64,000 nt of DNA from Endozoicomonas sp. G2_1 (GTDB taxonomy: Bacteria > Pseudomonadota > Gammaproteobacteria > Enterobacterales > Alteromonadaceae). The notes beneath the pieces are model-generated. The model was given only the letters and a program-made list of their open reading frames with translations. It had not been told where the DNA came from and did no database searches. Shown here piece by piece: positions 1 through 7,745 of this stretch (positions are counted from its first letter, which is position 1; each line of letters opens with the position of its first letter). The position numbers and the translations under genes were made by a program. The stretch lies in the NCBI RefSeq assembly GCF_017744155.1, contig NZ_JAGHQT010000013.1, positions 1 through 64,000 on the forward strand, in the 5' to 3' direction.

Positions 1-52
1 CAGTTTCTAATTTAAACTCAGGGGCGTAATTCGGTTTTTTCTTCTTTGCCAT
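1..52 (-). CDS. IS3-family transposase OrfA, N-terminal fragment
   Basis: ATG at 52-50 opens a frame translating to MAKKKKPNYAPEFKLET before the window ends. The basic start followed by PEFKLE is the usual opening of the helix-turn-helix OrfA of IS3-family elements. OrfA binds the element ends and is normally joined to the DDE catalytic OrfB by a -1 frameshift; neither can be seen here. Only 17 residues are available, so the family call rests on this motif alone. Confidence 0.55.
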   Translation of the reverse strand, partial: MAKKKKPNYAPEFKLET

Positions 53-126
53 TTGTCTCACCTAAATAGTTCTGAGATGAATAATAACATCTCTAATTAG
101 GTGGCCAAATTCACTATGCCACTACA
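1..126 (-). mobile_element. End of an IS3-family insertion sequence (cut by window edge)
   Basis: The first 17 codons of an IS3-type OrfA read leftward from 52. Upstream of them, on the minus strand, is a short leader reaching TGTAGTGG (126-119), which fits the TG terminus usual for IS3-family ends. The rest of the element lies left of the window. The exact terminus is inferred from the TG dinucleotide and from the neighbouring ORF running into it. No target duplication can be checked because the other end is not visible. Confidence 0.55.
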
Positions 127-511
127 GGTGCACATACAACCAAGTATTAAACATTTCAGCTTGTGTTAAATGCTTTTCTGACCTGTGAATATGAATAAAA
201 TCCCAGAAATCATAAACATCAGACAGCTTGGGATAGAGCTTGTCTAATTTTTTCAGTTCATACTTTGTTTGTTTTCTATCGATAACTTTTTCTGAGTCGT
301 CGAACTGATGCCTAAAATATGAATACTGAGCATAAAAATTGCTCATCTGCAACGCTCTAAAACATAGGAAGGGCCAGACAAAGCCGTTGAAGTGTTTTGA
401 CCTATCTCTTTTTACCTTTATACGATCGGATTTTGTCCAGTCTAGAGCATTTTTTAATGAAATCACTACTACCTCTAAATAACCCGTTGCTTGTAGCACT
501 CTAATGCGCAA
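122..511 (-). CDS. Hypothetical protein, 3' end apparently replaced by IS end
   Basis: A frame of 129 residues that I do not recognise. It is rich in aromatic and basic residues (for example DFWDFIHIHRSEKH near the C-terminus), has no signal peptide or membrane segment, and has no known motif. The listed start is TTG and weak; the next Met is about residue 56, so the N-terminus is uncertain. The stop codon TAG (124-122) lies within the inferred IS3 end at 126, so the last codons are probably IS-derived and the original C-terminus lost. It is divergent from the restriction-like operon starting at 548 and could be an island gene or remnant. Confidence 0.4.
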   Translation of the reverse strand: MRIRVLQATGYLEVVVISLKNALDWTKSDRIKVKRDRSKHFNGFVWPFLCFRALQMSNFYAQYSYFRHQFDDSEKVIDRKQTKYELKKLDKLYPKLSDVYDFWDFIHIHRSEKHLTQAEMFNTWLYVHL

Positions 512-547
512 GAATGTACAGCAATGTAAAATTTCGACATATCAATC

Positions 548-733
548 ATGACAAATGATATCTTGACAGTCAAAGAAGTCGCCGAGTATCTCAAAGTTAA
601 TGAGAGAACAATTTATCGGCTAGCATCAAGCGGTGAACTACCAGCTTTTCGTGTTGGTAGTTCATGGAGATTTAGACAGCATGAAATTGATATATGGATA
701 GAGAAGCAATCACAAGGCAAGTCTGGCGATTAG
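548..733 (+). CDS. Excisionase-family helix-turn-helix DNA-binding protein
   Basis: A 61-residue protein that is one MerR-like/HTH_17 domain. The hallmarks are LTVKEVAEYLKVNERTIYRL (residues 6-25) and the wing RVGSSWRFRQHEIDIWIE. Proteins of this size and type are excisionases, or small regulators placed in front of restriction-modification genes. It ends 22 bases before the nuclease-methylase gene on the same strand, so it is probably the first gene of that operon and may control it. No good Shine-Dalgarno sequence precedes its ATG. Confidence 0.75.
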   Translation: MTNDILTVKEVAEYLKVNERTIYRLASSGELPAFRVGSSWRFRQHEIDIWIEKQSQGKSGD

Positions 734-755
734 CCAACTAGAATAACGTGCCAAA

Positions 756-2825
756 ATGGAAACAATTATGACCGAAGACATCTTACAAAGAATACTAAAA
801 GATTCAAATTACAACCTTTCATTATTTCCTGAAGAATATATTAATGAGCTTCGTGAAAATGCTTTTGAAAAAGAAGTCAGAGGCAAAAAGGCTGTTTTTA
901 TCAAATGCATTGTTAGAGATAAAGATATTCAGCTAAAGCCTGAAGAAGTTGTAAGGCAGCTTTATGCAAAACAACTCATTAAAGACTACGGGTACTCAAA
1001 GAAGAGAATTAACTTCGAATATCAGGTTAGCTTCGGTCGAGAAAAGAAAAGTGCTGATATAGTTGTTTTCGACAAAGACAGAGTAGAAGCTCCATATATT
1101 GTTGTCGAGCTTAAAAAACCCAAATTAAAAGATGGTAAGAACCAGCTTCGTTCATACTGTAACGCTACAGGTGCTCCAATAGGTGTTTGGACTAATGGTG
1201 AAAAAATATCTCAATACAATCGTAAAGATCCGAATTACTTTGAAGATATCACCCACATACCAAATGCTGATCAAACCCTAAAAGATGTACTTAGCGAACG
1301 TTTTACACTAAGAGATTTAATCGTTCGAGACAAGATTGCCAATGAACGAAAGTCACTCAAAGATATTATTCTTGAAATGGAAGACGAAGTACTAGCAAAC
1401 GCAGGTGTTGATGTTTTCGAAGAAGTTTTCAAGCTAATTTTTACAAAGCTATTTGATGAGTTTGGTAGCAAAAAAGATAAAAGCATTATTGAATACCATA
1501 TCGATCAAAACTTAGATGACGAAGAAAGAGCAGACTATGAAGAACTGAAAAAGTGCTTAGGTAATTTGAACGACAAAAAGTTTAGACTGATGGAGTTTAG
1601 AAATACAGGTCAAACAGAGTCTGAGCTAAAAACTAAAATTCAAAAGTTGTTCGATAAAGCAAAAGAGCAATGGACTGGTGTTTTTCCAGATGGAGCAACT
1701 TTTGAATTATCGGATAGCCACCTTTCTGTTTGCGTATCTTCATTACAAGATGTCAAATTATTTAATTCTAACTTACTAGTAGTTGATGAAGCATTTGAAT
1801 ACCTTGTTAACAAATCTTCTAAAGGTGAAAAAGGTCAATACTTTACTCCCCGCCACGTAATCGACATGTGTGTACAAATGCTAAACCCGAAGCGCGGTGA
1901 ATATATGATTGATACTGCCTCGGGTAGCTGTGGCTTTCCAGTGCATACCATATTTAAGCTGACAGGACGTTTATTTTCCAATGTTGATATACCAGAAGAA
2001 GAAAAAGAAAACGTACTTAAAATATTTGGTATCGACTTTGACGAAAAAACAGTGCGTGTTGCTCGAACATTGAACTTAATTGCTGGCGATGGCGAAACTA
2101 ATGTTCTTCATCTTAATACCTTAGATTTCGATCGTTGGTCGGATAAAACAGAGCATGACAAGAAGTGGATTCAAACATACGGCAAAGGCTATGAGAGACT
2201 TAATAAACTTGCCGTTGATGAAGAAAACAAACAATTCAACTTTGATTTATTAATGGCTAACCCTCCTTTTGCTGGCGATATTAAGGAAAGCCGAATTCTG
2301 CATCAATACGAATTAGGTTTTAAGGCTAATGGTAAAGCTCAATCTAAAGTTGGTAGGGATATTCTTTTTATTGAAAGAAACTTAGATTTTGTTAAACCTG
2401 GGGGAAGATTAGCTATTGTTTTACCTCAAGGTCGATTTAATAACCTTCAAGATAAAGCTCTAAGAGAATTTATAGCTGAACATGGAAGAATTCTTGGGGT
2501 TGTAGGTCTTCACGTAAACACATTCAAACCCCATACAGGTACCAAAACAAGCGTATTGTTTATACAAAAGTGGCATGATGAGCTTTGTCCTAAAGTCGAT
2601 GATTATCCGATATTTTTTGGTGTATCAGAAAAGTCAGGTAAAGATAATTCAGGTTCGTATATTTATTCTCAAGATAGCAATGGCAAATTGAAGCTAGACA
2701 AAAATGGACACCTGATAGTTAACCATGATCTTCACAATCATGATGGTGAATTATCAGATGGTATAGCTGAAGCATTTGTTACTTGGGCGAAAGAACAAAA
2801 ACTCTCTTTTTGGAGTGGAGAGTAA
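756..2825 (+). CDS. Nuclease-methyltransferase fusion (type I-like/BcgI-like R-M subunit)
   Basis: A 689-residue protein with two parts. Residues about 60-150 carry a PD-(D/E)XK-type nuclease domain like the HsdR N-terminus (D101 in SADIVVFD, E118 and K120 in VVELKKPK). Residues about 350-640 are an HsdM-like N6-adenine methylase with the AdoMet motif DTASGSCGF (386-394), a second-strand motif GIDFDEKTVRVA and the catalytic NPPF (502-505). Joining both on one chain without a translocase helicase resembles the A subunit of BcgI-like type IIB enzymes, where a separate S subunit gives specificity; such a subunit follows two bases downstream. An internal ATG at 768 has a better ribosome site (GGAA at 758) and may be the real start. 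Base composition is visibly AT-rich. Confidence 0.8.
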   Translation: METIMTEDILQRILKDSNYNLSLFPEEYINELRENAFEKEVRGKKAVFIKCIVRDKDIQLKPEEVVRQLYAKQLIKDYGYSKKRINFEYQVSFGREKKSADIVVFDKDRVEAPYIVVELKKPKLKDGKNQLRSYCNATGAPIGVWTNGEKISQYNRKDPNYFEDITHIPNADQTLKDVLSERFTLRDLIVRDKIANERKSLKDIILEMEDEVLANAGVDVFEEVFKLIFTKLFDEFGSKKDKSIIEYHIDQNLDDEERADYEELKKCLGNLNDKKFRLMEFRNTGQTESELKTKIQKLFDKAKEQWTGVFPDGATFELSDSHLSVCVSSLQDVKLFNSNLLVVDEAFEYLVNKSSKGEKGQYFTPRHVIDMCVQMLNPKRGEYMIDTASGSCGFPVHTIFKLTGRLFSNVDIPEEEKENVLKIFGIDFDEKTVRVARTLNLIAGDGETNVLHLNTLDFDRWSDKTEHDKKWIQTYGKGYERLNKLAVDEENKQFNFDLLMANPPFAGDIKESRILHQYELGFKANGKAQSKVGRDILFIERNLDFVKPGGRLAIVLPQGRFNNLQDKALREFIAEHGRILGVVGLHVNTFKPHTGTKTSVLFIQKWHDELCPKVDDYPIFFGVSEKSGKDNSGSYIYSQDSNGKLKLDKNGHLIVNHDLHNHDGELSDGIAEAFVTWAKEQKLSFWSGE

Positions 2826-2827
2826 TA

Positions 2828-4228
2828 ATGCAAATATCTAGTATAAAATTTAGTGAACTTAACAAAGAGTTTAGAATTGATGCTGAATATTATCGAGAAG
2901 AAATTCTTAATAAGATTGAAGTATTGAATCAAAAGCCACATGACAAACTAGAAAACTTAGTAGATTTTGTAGTAGGGCCATTTGGCTCGACTGTAACTAC
3001 AGATATGTATGTCGATGAATCTAACTATCGTTACATAAGAAATAAAGATATAACGCAGTTTAGAGTCAAAGATTATGAGCCAGCATTAATACCTGAAGAG
3101 CTCTATGAGTCTTTAACTACATTTCATCTCAAACCAAAGGATTTACTGCTTACTGTAGTCGGCACACTGGGAAAGGCAGCGATATTTTTGGAGGATGATA
3201 CAAAGTCAATTTTTAGCTGTAAAAGTACCCTCTTAAGATGTAAAGAACTAAACCCTTTCTACCTTTTGGCCTATTTGAATAGTCCAACAGGTAAACTTTT
3301 TTCATTGAGAGGTAAAAGAGGTGCTATTCAAGAGGGCTTAAACCTATCTGACTTGAAAGATATTAAAGTATTAACCCCCTCTCGAACTTTCCAACAGAAA
3401 ATACAAGATTTAATAGAGATTTCATTTGCATTAAGTAAAGATGCAAACTCTTTGTTTAACGAAGCTCAAGAAACTTTATTAAAAGAGCTTAATCTGTATT
3501 CTTATAAACCCAAACATGATTTAACGTTTATAGGCAGCTTTAATGGATTAGCTGAAAGCGGAAGAATTGATGCTGATTATTATCAACCTAAATACAAAGA
3601 GTTGATAAAAGAACTGGAAAGTTATACTAACGGCTGCAAAACAGCTAAAACAGTTATAAACATCTATGACAGCAACTATACCCCTGAAGATCAAACAAAT
3701 TATAACTACATTGAGTTATCTAATATAAATGAAAGCGGACTAATTGAATCCTCAACTCAAACTATCGGGGAGAATTTACCTTCTCGTGCAAGACGGAAGA
3801 TTAAAAAAGGTAATGTAATTTTATCGTCAGTAGAGGGCTCATTAGAAAGCATAGCTATTGTTGATTCTAAATACAGTAACTCTGTCTGCTCAACTGGTTT
3901 TTATGTTATTGATTCGTCGATAATTAATAGCGAAACATTACTTGTGTTTTTTAAGTCTTTACCCGGACAAATGCAATTAAAAAAAGGATGCAGTGGGACC
4001 ATCCTTACAGCAATCAACAAAGATGAATTAGAAAAAATAAAAATTCCTATTATTGATAATGCAATTCAAAATAAAATTAAAAAGCTAATTCAAGACTGTA
4101 TTTCTAGCAGAAATAAAGCCAAAGAACTTATTAGTTTGACACTTAAGAGTATTGAAATATTAGTAAGCGAATCGGAGTCAAACTCACTAAACTATATAGA
4201 GAATAAGCAAGGAGAGCTTAATGCCTGA
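2828..4228 (+). CDS. Specificity subunit (HsdS-like, two target-recognition domains)
   Basis: Starts at ATG 2828 (466 residues), two bases after the upstream stop and behind a strong GGAG-rich ribosome site near 2811-2822. A longer frame from 2783 would overlap the methylase and is not preferred. The protein has two similar halves, each opening with the same signature, RIDAEYY (about 16-22) and RIDADYY (about 246-252), as expected for tandem TRDs separated by conserved helices. It should set the DNA sequence recognised by the nuclease-methylase chain. Its last 8 bases overlap the next gene. Confidence 0.8.
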   Translation: MQISSIKFSELNKEFRIDAEYYREEILNKIEVLNQKPHDKLENLVDFVVGPFGSTVTTDMYVDESNYRYIRNKDITQFRVKDYEPALIPEELYESLTTFHLKPKDLLLTVVGTLGKAAIFLEDDTKSIFSCKSTLLRCKELNPFYLLAYLNSPTGKLFSLRGKRGAIQEGLNLSDLKDIKVLTPSRTFQQKIQDLIEISFALSKDANSLFNEAQETLLKELNLYSYKPKHDLTFIGSFNGLAESGRIDADYYQPKYKELIKELESYTNGCKTAKTVINIYDSNYTPEDQTNYNYIELSNINESGLIESSTQTIGENLPSRARRKIKKGNVILSSVEGSLESIAIVDSKYSNSVCSTGFYVIDSSIINSETLLVFFKSLPGQMQLKKGCSGTILTAINKDELEKIKIPIIDNAIQNKIKKLIQDCISSRNKAKELISLTLKSIEILVSESESNSLNYIENKQGELNA

Positions 4229-4835
4229 TTATAAGAAAGAATGGATGGAGAGATCTGCAATAGATTACTTTTCACCTTTCATATCCCTTTGGTTAGCATG
4301 CAATTCTTGGTATATGTCTCACTATTCAGATCTACATGATAATCATGCAGGAGATGCTAAAGCATCTGATCGTGACTTCATAAACAAACTAAAAGAAGAT
4401 ACATCAGGCCGCAACCATCTTTATGGAAAATTTATAACTTATTTAAGTAATTCAGGTAAAGATGGAATCTCGTTCAGGACAGATCTTGAACTATTACATT
4501 ACGCTTTAGAACGTGCAGAGCTTAAACCTGAAAGAATAAATAAGTGCTCGATGTTAAATGCTGTTGTTAATTATTCAGATAAAGAAAATACGACAAAACT
4601 TATAGAAAACCCCCGAATCAATCAAGATGGGAGTGTGCACGCTAATGATATTGATACTGTTACAAAACTAGATCAAATATATGTCACGAGCAACCATCAA
4701 AACCTTTTTGCGGGTATTTTTGAAATAATCTATCAAGTTAGAAATATGCTCGTCCATGGAAAATTAAATCCTGATAAGGATGAACATGAAGTAGTCAAAT
4801 ATTGTTACCGTATTCTCTGGGCTGTGATGTCTTAG
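4221..4835 (+). CDS. HEPN-like protein of the restriction operon
   Basis: A 204-residue protein whose start overlaps the S-subunit gene by 8 bases, so it is translationally coupled. I do not recognise a named family. The C-terminal part is helical and contains RNMLVHG with R174 and H179, the R-x4-H pattern of HEPN domains, which are often RNases or toxin-like effectors in defence loci. There is no signal peptide or membrane segment. Its position between the S subunit and an Mrr-type nuclease suggests a role in the same defence system. HEPN membership is inference from one motif and helix content. Confidence 0.6.
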   Translation: MPDYKKEWMERSAIDYFSPFISLWLACNSWYMSHYSDLHDNHAGDAKASDRDFINKLKEDTSGRNHLYGKFITYLSNSGKDGISFRTDLELLHYALERAELKPERINKCSMLNAVVNYSDKENTTKLIENPRINQDGSVHANDIDTVTKLDQIYVTSNHQNLFAGIFEIIYQVRNMLVHGKLNPDKDEHEVVKYCYRILWAVMS

Positions 4836-4849
4836 GAGTGATTAAGTTA

Positions 4850-5770
4850 ATGACAATCCCTAAGTATGACGAAATTAGATTGCCTGCTTTGCAATACCTT
4901 GCGAAGCAGGATGTGGTTCGTTTGAAAGACTTCGAACGTCCATTAGCTAAACATTTCAGTCTATCAGAAGAAGAAATATCTCTGATGTATGAATCTGGCA
5001 ATGGTTATGTTTTCTATGATCGCCTGTCGTGGGCTCTTAGTGAGGTAAACGCAGCTGGGTTAGTTGATAAACCGAAACGTGGTTATTACAAAATCAACGA
5101 TGATGGACTAAAGGCTATTTCTGAGCCAGAAGCATTTGAAGAGTTTGTAAAAACGAAATTAAAAGAAGCGAGCAAGAAAAAGAACACTGCGATAAAAGGC
5201 GAACAAGTCACAGATAACGAAAATGAGTTAACTCCACAAGAGCAACTATATCAGTCTTATTCAGATATTCGCCGTAAGGTTTATGATGACATTCTCGATA
5301 CCATAATTAGCAAGTCGCCTTATGAGTTTGAGCACTTAGTCGTCAAACTTTTAGAAAAAATGGGGTATGGCGGTCAAGTTAGAGATGCTGGTACTGTCAC
5401 AAGTGCTTCTAATGATGGTGGTATAGATGGAATCATTAAAGAAGATGTTTTGGGCTTAGGCAGAATCCATATTCAAGCTAAACGCTATAAAAAAGACAAT
5501 ACTGTCGGTCGAGAAGCAATTCAAAATTTTGTCGGTGCGTTAGCTGTTGCTCAATCTAATAAAGGCATATTCATCACCACATCATCGTATACTAAAGGCG
5601 CTCATGAGTATGCAAGTAACTTAAACGGTGCTACTACACTAGTGCTCATCGATGGTTTAGAACTAGCCAAGTACATATATGATTACAATCTTGGAATGCA
5701 AGTTGAACAAGTAATTGAAATTAAAAAACTAGATAGCGATTACTGGGATAGCCTTAAAGACGATAATTAA
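4850..5770 (+). CDS. Mrr-type restriction endonuclease
   Basis: Start taken at ATG 4850 (306 residues), behind GGAG at 4835. An upstream ATG at 4802 would add 16 residues inside the previous gene. The N-terminal third is the winged-helix Mrr_N domain (residues 5-95). A charged linker follows, then the Mrr catalytic domain with FEHLVVKLLEKMGY (160-173), DGGIDGII (D193) and HIQAKRYK (Q209-A-K211), the D...QxK nuclease core of Mrr. Mrr enzymes cut methylated DNA, so one beside a methylase is notable: its specificity must avoid the host's own mark, or it acts on foreign methylation. It is the last gene of the operon. Confidence 0.85.
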   Translation: MTIPKYDEIRLPALQYLAKQDVVRLKDFERPLAKHFSLSEEEISLMYESGNGYVFYDRLSWALSEVNAAGLVDKPKRGYYKINDDGLKAISEPEAFEEFVKTKLKEASKKKNTAIKGEQVTDNENELTPQEQLYQSYSDIRRKVYDDILDTIISKSPYEFEHLVVKLLEKMGYGGQVRDAGTVTSASNDGGIDGIIKEDVLGLGRIHIQAKRYKKDNTVGREAIQNFVGALAVAQSNKGIFITTSSYTKGAHEYASNLNGATTLVLIDGLELAKYIYDYNLGMQVEQVIEIKKLDSDYWDSLKDDN

Positions 5771-5780
5771 CTTACTATGG

Positions 5781-5858
5781 CTCGTCTAACAGCATACGCT
5801 GTCAGTCGAGTGTCTTGTAAAGACTGTAACGGCTCTCAAGCATCGCCTTACAGTCTTT
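5781..5858. repeat. Two consecutive hairpins after the restriction operon
   Basis: The first hairpin pairs CTCG (5781-5784) with CGAG (5807-5810) and ACAGC (5789-5793) with GCTGT (5798-5802). The second is a perfect 11-bp inverted repeat, AAAGACTGTAA (5819-5829) with TTACAGTCTTT (5848-5858). Neither is followed by a T-run, so they are poor intrinsic terminators, but their place right after the mrr stop suggests transcript end or stability elements. The rest of 5859-6032 shows nothing I can name. Confidence 0.5.
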
Positions 5859-6032
5859 GAAGACTTATTAACTTGCTTCGTTCTTATTCGATTACATATT
5901 GATTTGACTGATTAAAAGCCACGTCTCCGACAACAAGTAGTGAGATTACTACCTGTTAACTCAAATATTCAATGCCAGCGTTCGGTCTACAGTAGTGATT
6001 GAAGCTACTGCATCATTCGTCTTTGCATCGAT

Positions 6033-6563
6033 TTACCATAGATGAGTGGAACGAAAGTCTATAGCATCACACTGCTTACTAGAGACTTCCTTCGTTATGT
6101 AATCTACCCAACCATGCAGATTATAAATAGGCTCGAAATGATTGTGTTGAATTGTTGCATTTCCTGTTTTTAACCACGCTCTTGTTACTAGCCAGAATAA
6201 ATATAGAAATGGTATATCTGGTGGTAAGCAAAGCAAAAAATGACAGTGGATATGTGTATCAGTTCCATCGCCTTCTATTACAGAAATATTAGGTAACCTT
6301 GTATGTTTATGCTTTTTATAAACTCGCCTTTTTGTTTCGTAGCCGAAACATTGATTGATGTTATTAGCAAAAGTTAAGCATGGCCTTTCAGCTTTTGATT
6401 TACTGTATATCTTTCGCTTGAATGTGCCAGTAAACGCATGAGTCCAAGGGATATCATAACTCAGAAAATAACCTATTAACTTTTCTCTCAACGGATTCAT
6501 ACAGTATGTTTCAGTAGAAACGATTTCTAGGCGTTTAATAGCCTTTAACTCTTTAGTTATCAT
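6033..6563 (-). CDS. HUH-type replication initiation-like protein
   Basis: A 176-residue protein with the three motifs of rolling-circle Rep (HUH) endonucleases: FTGTFKR (about 44-50, motif 1), THIHCHFLL (about 102-110, the metal-binding HxHxH) and WVDYITKE (about 152-159, motif 3 with candidate nicking Tyr and Lys). The start is supported by TGGAGG a few bases before the ATG. It is shorter than most plasmid Rep proteins and has no helicase domain. Such proteins are found in small plasmids, filamentous phages and island remnants. It stands alone on the minus strand, divergent from the DUF6626 cassette. The exact family is not known to me. Confidence 0.6.
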   Translation of the reverse strand: MITKELKAIKRLEIVSTETYCMNPLREKLIGYFLSYDIPWTHAFTGTFKRKIYSKSKAERPCLTFANNINQCFGYETKRRVYKKHKHTRLPNISVIEGDGTDTHIHCHFLLCLPPDIPFLYLFWLVTRAWLKTGNATIQHNHFEPIYNLHGWVDYITKEVSSKQCDAIDFRSTHLW

Positions 6564-6795
6564 CTAACCTCCATTGTCCAAACAAGCGATATTTTTATTT
6601 ATCAGAATTATTGAAAAAGAGCTGTCTTATAGGGTTTTATCCAGTTCCAAAAAATAACTATTTTTACTTAAGTGACAAGAGGCTATTTCTCCATATAGCT
6701 TTTTCATAAAACAAACATAAAAAGTCCGCTTATTCGATAAATAACAGTTAGTTATTAATTTGCTGGGGAGACTAACCCCAGAAGGAAAATTTACA
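6564..6795. other. AT-rich divergent intergenic region with 5'-leader hairpins
   Basis: Between the HUH gene and the DUF6626-like gene. Two small inverted repeats are visible: AATAAC (6740-6745) with GTTATT (6751-6756), and CTGGGG (6763-6768) with CCCCAG (6776-6781). The second ends directly before the ribosome site GAAGGAAAA of the rightward gene, so it would be a leader hairpin in that mRNA. Promoters for both directions must lie here, but I cannot place them confidently. Confidence 0.4.
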
Positions 6796-7098
6796 ATGGA
6801 ACTGATTGATATTTATAAAAGACTCAAAACGCGAGACTTATGCCTAAATGCGTATGAATTCTCACAGCAGTACCTAGGCCGTGCACCTAATTATTTCAGC
6901 GTACTAAAAGCTAAAAAACGTCAAGCTAGTACCCAAGTATTGTTGAATCTGTACTTTGCTTTACGTGAACGTTCTGAAGCTATTAGGGATCCATCTATCC
7001 CTTGTTTAGAGTCCCGAAGTAAAGAGTTAATAACGCTATCGAACTCTGTTTTCGTAACCTTAGAAAGTAGATATAAGGTGAAAAAAGAATCAACCTAA
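6796..7098 (+). CDS. DUF6626-like small protein
   Basis: A 100-residue soluble protein starting at ATG 6796 behind GAAGGAAAA; a frame from 6760 reads through the leader hairpin and is less likely. The central part, YEFSQQYLGRAPNYFSVLKAKKRQASTQVLLNLYFAL in outline, resembles the DUF6626 family as I remember it and suggests a short helix-turn-helix-like fold (inference). It is the first gene of a rightward cassette with DUF6641-like, Cys-rich and RadC-like genes. No function is known. Confidence 0.6.
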   Translation: MELIDIYKRLKTRDLCLNAYEFSQQYLGRAPNYFSVLKAKKRQASTQVLLNLYFALRERSEAIRDPSIPCLESRSKELITLSNSVFVTLESRYKVKKEST

Positions 7099-7129
7099 AT
7101 CGGTTGTCCTCATCGTCCAGCCGACTATA

Positions 7130-7188
7130 AAGTTTGCTTAAAAGTTGAACATTGGAGTAAATATATGCCATCACTTTTAAGCAAACTT
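7130..7188 (+). promoter_or_regulatory. 16-bp inverted repeat enclosing a start codon and ribosome site
   Basis: AAGTTTGCTTAAAAGT (7130-7145) is repeated perfectly inverted at 7173-7188. The 27-base loop holds the ribosome site TTGGAG (7152-7157) and the ATG at 7165, and the right arm lies in codons 3-8 of the DUF6641-like gene. In mRNA this places the initiation region in a hairpin loop, a layout suited to translational or protein-binding control. The pairing is seen directly; the role is inference. Confidence 0.6.
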
Positions 7189-7593
7189 AATATTACAGAA
7201 CGTCCAATATTTGATCGTCACGATCCAATCCAACAAAGACAACGCAAGTTACTTGAACGCCTTGAAGAGCAAAGAGAAGTCGCTCGTTGCTATATTGAAA
7301 ATGAGGTGTTTACTGCTTACCGTGAGAAATGGGTTGATGATCCTAAAACTGGAGAAAAGAAAAAAGCTCGTATTCCCCGAAAAGTTAAACCTTGGTTTAA
7401 CAAAATTAAAGGGCAACTATATCTTGAAATCAGGTATGGCTCGGTACCCATAGAGCTTCAACGAAAGAAATACGCAATCGCAGTTGAGGATAAAAGCAAA
7501 CTCCTAGAAGTCATCGATACTGTTATTCAGGCTGTTTCGTCTGGTGAATTAGATGAAGCTATCACAGACATAGTCAACAAACGGAAGAAGTAA
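7165..7593 (+). CDS. DUF6641-like protein
   Basis: A 142-residue hydrophilic protein. The N-terminal coiled-coil-prone stretch (residues 20-45, rich in Glu, Arg and Gln) is followed by a basic linker around RIPRKVKPWF. The C-terminal half contains LEIRYGSVPIELQRKKYAIAV. This matches my memory of DUF6641, common in islands of marine gammaproteobacteria and of unknown function. The start is ATG 7165 with GGAG eight bases ahead, inside the loop of a 16-bp inverted repeat. The next gene starts 2 bases after its stop. Confidence 0.65.
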   Translation: MPSLLSKLNITERPIFDRHDPIQQRQRKLLERLEEQREVARCYIENEVFTAYREKWVDDPKTGEKKKARIPRKVKPWFNKIKGQLYLEIRYGSVPIELQRKKYAIAVEDKSKLLEVIDTVIQAVSSGELDEAITDIVNKRKK

Positions 7594-7595
7594 TC

Positions 7596-7745
7596 ATGGC
7601 TAGGTTAGGTTCATGTCAGCTCTGTGGCCAATGGGCAACACTTCGACGTTGTGTTAGGTGTGGAGTAGTAAGCTGCGTTAGAGCTAGCTGCTTAGGGGCT
7701 CATATGTGCCCAGTATGCCGAGGTCAAAAGAAGGATCTTACATAG
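7596..7745 (+). CDS. 49-residue Cys-rich putative zinc-binding protein
   Basis: ATG 7596 (GGAAG ribosome site inside the end of the previous gene) opens a 49-codon frame ending TAG at 7745. It holds eight Cys in a compact pattern: C7xxC10, C19xxC22, C27, C32 and C38PVC41, with H36. This spacing is that of a cross-brace or B-box/HIT-like double zinc finger. Tight packing between two genes supports it being real: 2 bases after DUF6641, and its stop overlaps a GTG of the radC-like gene. Function unknown; it may be an adaptor for RNA or protein binding. Confidence 0.65.
   Translation: MARLGSCQLCGQWATLRRCVRCGVVSCVRASCLGAHMCPVCRGQKKDLT

Noticed and set aside
2738-2941. Minus-strand frame across the methylase-S junction
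   Set aside because: Shadow of two strongly supported plus-strand genes; no promoter or ribosome site.
756-4228. Classical type I R-M locus with a missing hsdR
   Set aside because: The nuclease domain is fused to the methylase chain, so the pair can be complete without HsdR; no helicase remnant is visible between 1 and 6000.
7211-7453. Alternative 80-codon frame inside the DUF6641-like gene
   Set aside because: The other frame has the family match, a ribosome site and operon spacing.
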